Source of the DNA: Coriobacteriia bacterium
GTDB taxonomy: Bacteria; Actinomycetota; Coriobacteriia; WRKU01; WQUG01
DNA length: 27,196 bases
Reading direction: 5' to 3'
NCBI GenBank assembly: GCA_009785705.1
Contig: WQVS01000005.1
Location: 1-27,196, forward strand
This document shows, one piece after another, positions 23,439 through 27,196 of the stretch. Each line of letters starts with the position of its first letter. Positions within the stretch are counted from its first letter, which is position 1. Position numbers and translations under genes: made by a program. The notes below the pieces were generated by a model. It worked only from the letters and a program-made list of their open reading frames with translations. It did not search any database and was not told where the DNA came from.

Positions 23439-24731
23439 ATGTCGATACAAAAGACAGTTTTGGATAATGGGATTACTGTTATCACCGAACAGATGGAGAG
23501 CGTGCGTTCTGTCGCACTAGGAATCTGGTTCAAGGTGGGTTCTCGTGATGAGCTTGCTCATGAGGCAGGACTCTCTCACTTTATTGAACATATGATGTTT
23601 AAAGGTACGCCTAGCTATGATGCGCGTAGCCTGTCAGAAGCTTTTGACCGACTAGGAGCGCAGCAGAATGCTTTTACTTCTAAAGAGTCTACCTGCTACT
23701 TTGCCTCTTTCATCGATGAATCTTTACCAGAAGTCTTCGCTCTGCTCTCAGATATGGTCTGTAACTCTAACTTTGATGAGGATGCCTGCGCCTTAGAGCG
23801 TGAGGTTGTTATTGAAGAGATTGCCCGCAGTGAAGATGACCCAGAGGATCAAGTAGTAGAGTTATTTTACCGAGGTCTCTGGCCTCAACACACTATCGGT
23901 TTACCTATCGGAGGAACCAGAGAATCTGTTGCGACCTTTGACCAGTCGGCATCTTTTGCCTTCCGCGACAAGCATTACACCAGCACTAACTGTGTAGTTG
24001 CGGCAGCAGGTAATCTAGAGCATGAACAATTGGTAGAGCTTGCCCTGAAGCATCTGGATGCATTGCCTGATTCTGCTGACGGAGCTGGGCGCACTGCTCC
24101 GCAACTGATAAGTGCTAGCAAGCGCACGATCCACTATAAAGATACCGAACAGGCTCACTTGATGATTGGCACAACAACGCTGGCTGCTGACGATGAGCGT
24201 CGCTTTGCACTTTCGTTGTTTAATACTGCTTTTGGCGGTACTATGTCCTCACGCCTTTTTCAAGAGATTCGTGAAAAGCAGGGCTTGGTTTATGCTGTGT
24301 ATTCGCGCCCACATCTTTACCAGGGACGTAGCGCCTACACCATCTATGCTGGCACGCGTCCTGACAATGCAAATAAGGTGAGGGAACTTATTGCGCTGGA
24401 GTTCGACAAGGTAGCACGTGAGGGCATTAGTCCTGGCGAGATTGACCTTGCGCGTCAAGCCACAAAGGGCAGCCTTGCCCTTTCATTGGAATCAACTTCT
24501 AAGCGCATGTTGCGCCTGGGGGATGCAGTGCTCAATAATATGGAACCTCTTACCTTCGATATCGCGTTGCAGCGCCTTGATGCGGTGACTGCAGAAGATA
24601 TAGCGGCTCTTGAGACAGAATTAGCAAATGCCCCCATGCTTACTGCGGTAGTAGGCCCCTTCAAAGACGATAGTAGTGATGGGGATAGTGGTAACAATAA
24701 TGACAGCAATAAAGAATTGGAGCTTGCATGA
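23439..24731 (+). CDS. M16 family zinc metallopeptidase (processing-protease-like)
   Basis: 430 aa, with the two-lobed M16 layout. The inverted zinc motif HxxEH is at His47, Glu50 and His51 (GLSHFIEHMMFKGT), and the distal Glu127 lies in EREVVIEEI. The protein begins KTVLDNGITVITEQMESVRSVALGIW, typical of the YmxG/PqqL-like group. The second lobe contains FGGTMSSRLFQEIREKQGLVY. An acidic Asp/Asn-rich tail ends the chain. I chose ATG 23439 (AAGGGG at 23429-23434) over the GTG at 23400. It overlaps dapB by four bases (ATGA). An M16 peptidase gene near dap/lys genes recurs in Firmicutes. The substrate is unknown. Confidence 0.9.
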   Translation: MSIQKTVLDNGITVITEQMESVRSVALGIWFKVGSRDELAHEAGLSHFIEHMMFKGTPSYDARSLSEAFDRLGAQQNAFTSKESTCYFASFIDESLPEVFALLSDMVCNSNFDEDACALEREVVIEEIARSEDDPEDQVVELFYRGLWPQHTIGLPIGGTRESVATFDQSASFAFRDKHYTSTNCVVAAAGNLEHEQLVELALKHLDALPDSADGAGRTAPQLISASKRTIHYKDTEQAHLMIGTTTLAADDERRFALSLFNTAFGGTMSSRLFQEIREKQGLVYAVYSRPHLYQGRSAYTIYAGTRPDNANKVRELIALEFDKVAREGISPGEIDLARQATKGSLALSLESTSKRMLRLGDAVLNNMEPLTFDIALQRLDAVTAEDIAALETELANAPMLTAVVGPFKDDSSDGDSGNNNDSNKELELA

Positions 24732-25582
24732 TGACTACTGCAACCAATGCACCTAGCACTAACAGCACGACCGCAATCCCTGTGGTCGTCATAGGCGCCC
24801 TAGGACAGATGGGATTAGAGACTGTTAAGGCTGTGCAGGAGGCTTCCACTCTAGAGCTTGTTGCTCGCATTGATCCAGGCCTAGCAGACTGTGGTGATGT
24901 AGATACCTTTGCAAGCCTTGATGATTTCATGGCGGCAGACTTGCTTAACCCCAAGGCCGTCCGTAGCGTACTGGTAGACTTCACGCGACCCGATGTGGTG
25001 GAGGCTAACCTAAGACAAGCACTGCCACTAGGCTTTGACTGTGTGGTTGGGACGACGGGTCTCTCTGATGCGCAACTAGAGGCGTTGGAACAGCTTATTT
25101 ACGAAAATCGTTGTCTGTTCATTGCGCCCAATTTTGCTATTGGTGCAGTTTTGATGATGCAGCTTGCTCAAAAAGTGGTCCCCTACATGCCTCAGGTAGA
25201 GGTTATCGAATATCATCACGATAATAAGCTGGATGCACCATCGGGTACAGCAAAGCGCACGGCAGAACTATTGGCAGAAGCGCGCACAAAAGCCTTGCCA
25301 GATTTCAAGCCTACGGCTCCTGGTGCTGAAACAGAACTACCGGGTTGTGATGGGGCAAGAGGCGGCCTTGTAGAAGAAGTTCCTGTACACTCAGTCCGCT
25401 TACCAGGTTATGTTGCCCATCAGGAAGTCATCTTTGGCGGGCTAGGGCAGACGCTTACCATAAGGCACGACTCAATCCATCGCAATTCATTCATGCCAGG
25501 AGTAGTGCTGTCTTGTGAGCGGGTGGTAGAGAGTAGCGGGCTTATTATAGGTTTAGAGAATTTCCTAGGCGAGCATACTTAA
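24728..25582 (+). CDS. dapB: 4-hydroxy-tetrahydrodipicolinate reductase
   Basis: Reduces the dihydrodipicolinate intermediate with NAD(P)H in the diaminopimelate/lysine pathway, feeding peptidoglycan and lysine. The nucleotide-binding loop VVIGALGQMG follows an N-terminal Thr/Asn/Ser-rich extension of about 16 residues. VGTTGLSDAQ, the catalytic block EYHHDNKLDAPSGTA and RHDSIHRNSFMPGVVL complete the family pattern. The protein is 284 aa. Its start overlaps the M16 peptidase stop (ATGA), so it is coupled. Palindromic repeat D begins 15 bases after its stop and separates it from lysC. Confidence 0.95.
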   Translation: MMTTATNAPSTNSTTAIPVVVIGALGQMGLETVKAVQEASTLELVARIDPGLADCGDVDTFASLDDFMAADLLNPKAVRSVLVDFTRPDVVEANLRQALPLGFDCVVGTTGLSDAQLEALEQLIYENRCLFIAPNFAIGAVLMMQLAQKVVPYMPQVEVIEYHHDNKLDAPSGTAKRTAELLAEARTKALPDFKPTAPGAETELPGCDGARGGLVEEVPVHSVRLPGYVAHQEVIFGGLGQTLTIRHDSIHRNSFMPGVVLSCERVVESSGLIIGLENFLGEHT

Positions 25583-25597
25583 TGGCGAGATAATAAC

Positions 25598-25718
25598 GGG
25601 TGCTCCTGATGGTGAGGATTTGTGCTGAAAAAGATAAAATGAAGCGCAGCGTACTTGAAGTTACGTGAGCATTTATTTTTGTCTTTTTTAGTGCAAAGAT
25701 TCGCTGTCAGGTGTGACC
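25598..25718 (+). repeat. Palindromic repeat, copy D
   Basis: A 121-bp imperfect palindrome between dapB and lysC. The left end is GGGTGCTCCTGATGGTG. The right end GATTCGCTGTCAGGTGTGACC is its imperfect inverse. The core GAAGCGCAGCGTACTTGAAG...TTACGTGAGCATTT is the reverse orientation of the core in copies B and E. The T-rich ATTTATTTTTGTC after the core hairpin could give termination activity. Confidence 0.85.
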
Positions 25719-25733
25719 GTAAGGGGGAAATAG

Positions 25734-26954
25734 ATGTCTAACTTTATTGTTTGTAAGTTCGGTGGTACCTCAGTTGCGACCTCAGAGGGGCGTGAGGCAT
25801 TAGCTTGCAAGGTGCAAGAACACCTTGAGGCAGACGCTCGTCCTGTGCTGGTTGTGTCTGCGATGGGACGCATGGGGGAGCCCTACGCTACCGATACCTT
25901 GCTTAGCGTTGTGGCAGGGCTGCCAGCAAATGATCGTGAATATGACCTACTCAGTTCTGTGGGTGAAGTCATATCAGCCGTTAAGATTGCCCATGAATTG
26001 CGCGATAAGGGCATTGATGCCCATGCCTTTACGGGGGCAGAGGCAGGTATTGTTACTGACGACACTGCAAAAGATGCACGCATCCTCTCTGTATGTCCCG
26101 CAGCACTAATTGAGGCAGCAGAACAGGGCGTCGTACCTGTAGTCTGCGGCTTTCAGGGTATCAGCACTTCAGGGCACCTGACGACATTGGGACGTGGTGG
26201 TAGTGACACGACAGCTTGCGCGCTGGGTGTGGCACTGGATGCCAGTGTGGTAGAAATCTATTCCGATGTAGACGGAGTAATGACAGCTGACCCACGCGAA
26301 GTAGAAGCAGCACAAGTTATCGATGTGTTAGAGCCCGATGAGTTGTACCAGCTTGTTCGCATGGGTTCGCGTATTGTGCATACTCCCGCAGCAGAGCTTG
26401 CCCAGAAAAGTGGCGTTAACCTGCTAGTTAAAAATACTTACAGTAATCATCCAGGCACGGTAGTGCGCAGCATGGAAGTTCACAGAAGTAGTGACACGGC
26501 TACAGCGATTGTGGGCAAGTCAGGTATCACACGTTTTATCGTAGACTTAGGACATGAAGAGGGCTGTAGTGCCCATATAGAAGCGCAGGCAAGTATCTAC
26601 AAGGCAATTGCTGAAGCAGCAGTGTCACTGGATATGTTTACCCCTGCAGGCAATAGCCTGTACTTCACCGTTGATTCTGCTGATACGGACAAAGTGGCCG
26701 ACATTTTGCGTGAGCTAGATGTTAAAACACAGTGCACGGAAGGACTTGCAAAGGTTACCGTAATAGGTGCAGCCATGCATGGCATACCAGGTGTCATGTC
26801 ACGTATTGCAGCACCACTAGCGCAAGCAGGCATAGATGTTTGGCAGACAGCGGACTCCCACGCAACGATTTCAGTACTGGTGCGTGAGGTTGAAGCGCAG
26901 CAGGCGCAGGTGGTACTGCACACAGCTTTGAACTTAGATGGTGGGCACATCTGA
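25734..26954 (+). CDS. lysC: Aspartate kinase
   Basis: Phosphorylates aspartate, the entry step to lysine, threonine and methionine synthesis and to diaminopimelate. The 406-aa monofunctional enzyme has the kinase signature KFGGTS (residues 8-13), SSVGEVISA, LGRGGSDTTACALG and YSDVDGVMTADPREV. Two C-terminal ACT domains for feedback control run from about 265 to the end, with KVTVIGAAMHGIPGVMSRI. An AAGGGGG ribosome site lies 6 bases before the ATG. There is no lysine riboswitch in the leader; repeat D occupies that space. The last codons and the TGA stop lie inside the left edge of repeat E. Confidence 0.96.
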   Translation: MSNFIVCKFGGTSVATSEGREALACKVQEHLEADARPVLVVSAMGRMGEPYATDTLLSVVAGLPANDREYDLLSSVGEVISAVKIAHELRDKGIDAHAFTGAEAGIVTDDTAKDARILSVCPAALIEAAEQGVVPVVCGFQGISTSGHLTTLGRGGSDTTACALGVALDASVVEIYSDVDGVMTADPREVEAAQVIDVLEPDELYQLVRMGSRIVHTPAAELAQKSGVNLLVKNTYSNHPGTVVRSMEVHRSSDTATAIVGKSGITRFIVDLGHEEGCSAHIEAQASIYKAIAEAAVSLDMFTPAGNSLYFTVDSADTDKVADILRELDVKTQCTEGLAKVTVIGAAMHGIPGVMSRIAAPLAQAGIDVWQTADSHATISVLVREVEAQQAQVVLHTALNLDGGHI

Positions 26955-27062
26955 TGCGCAATCTCAGCACTGATTTCCCCCTGCGGAATGCTCACGTAGC
27001 TTGAAGTGCGCTGCGCTTCCACATAGAAAAATCAGCACTAATCTTGCACATCAGGAGCACCC
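26943..27062 (+). repeat. Palindromic repeat, copy E
   Basis: A 120-bp imperfect palindrome. The left arm GGGCACATCTGATGCGCAAT and following CTCAGCACTGATTT is mirrored on the right by AAATCAGCACTAATCTTGCA and CATCAGGAGCACCC. The core is GGAATGCTCACGTAGC...GCTGCGCTTCC. The first 12 bases are the end of lysC, including its TGA. Confidence 0.87.
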
Positions 27063-27064
27063 AC

Positions 27065-27178
27065 GGGACCTTGTTAAGGATTTGTGTTGATTTATAAAAA
27101 TGAAAGCGCAGCGTAGTAGCCTTACGTGAGCATTTAATTTTTGTAAATCACTGCAAAGATTGGGCGTCAGGTGTGCCC
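27065..27178 (+). repeat. Palindromic repeat, copy F
   Basis: A 114-bp copy starting two bases after E and with its core in the opposite orientation: GAAAGCGCAGCGTAGTAGCC then TTACGTGAGCATTT. The arms GTTGATTTATAAAAATG and TTTTTGTAAATCACTGC are mirror images. The right end CGTCAGGTGTGCCC closely matches that of D. The last 18 bases of the window (AACTGAAGGATAGGAAAA) look like the ribosome site of a gene beyond the edge. Confidence 0.85.
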
Positions 27179-27196
27179 AACTGAAGGATAGGAAAA

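Overview
The window is 27.2 kb of bacterial chromosome. Every convincing gene is on the + strand, packed at short or overlapping spacing. G+C looks mid-range (I could not compute it). Gene order and content combine Firmicutes-like clusters (def-fmt-rsmB, asp23-fakA-degV-recG-rsmD-coaD, lepA...hemW) with a class II (GlpX) fructose-bisphosphatase and an Ala/Glu-rich C-terminal tail on ribosomal protein S2. This fits an anaerobic Gram-positive lineage such as Coriobacteriia. That placement is inference from content, not a database result.

Layout. 1-3564: the end of def, then fmt, rsmB and glpX (initiator-tRNA formylation, rRNA methylation, gluconeogenesis). 3596-4873: a membrane-anchored two-PASTA protein whose C-terminal domain looks like an N-acetylmuramoyl-L-alanine amidase that has lost its zinc and catalytic residues. 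4951-7149: promoter, tRNA-His(GTG), rpsB, tsf and a strong terminator. 7159-12374: extended -10 promoter, an Asp23-family gene, a fatty-acid kinase pair (FakA plus DegV/FakB) and recG. 12518-19755: rsmD, coaD, a lipoprotein cyclophilin, lepA, an unrecognised Pro/Gln-rich four-helix membrane protein, dus and hemW. 19938-22650: a secreted coiled-coil NlpC/P60 cell-wall hydrolase and an orphan lipoprotein. 22798-23338: a BrnT/BrnA toxin-antitoxin pair. 23439-26954: an M16 zinc peptidase, dapB and lysC (lysine/diaminopimelate pathway).

The most distinctive feature is a dispersed family of long imperfect palindromes of about 85-125 bp, seen six times (A 9225-9308, B 12368-12492, C 19723-19844, D 25598-25718, E 26943-27062, F 27065-27178). 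Full copies share outer arms around an asymmetric core, GCTCACGTA ... TACGC. They sit directly at gene 3' ends. In hemW and lysC the repeat edge supplies the stop codon and the last residues, and copy A creates a false upstream start for degV. They look like small non-autonomous mobile or REP-like elements, possibly working as terminators. No transposase is in the window. The second notable item is the PASTA/degenerate-amidase protein, a likely non-catalytic peptidoglycan-binding protein.

There is no CRISPR array, rRNA operon, prophage or insertion sequence. No stretch over 300 bases lacks a gene or repeat.
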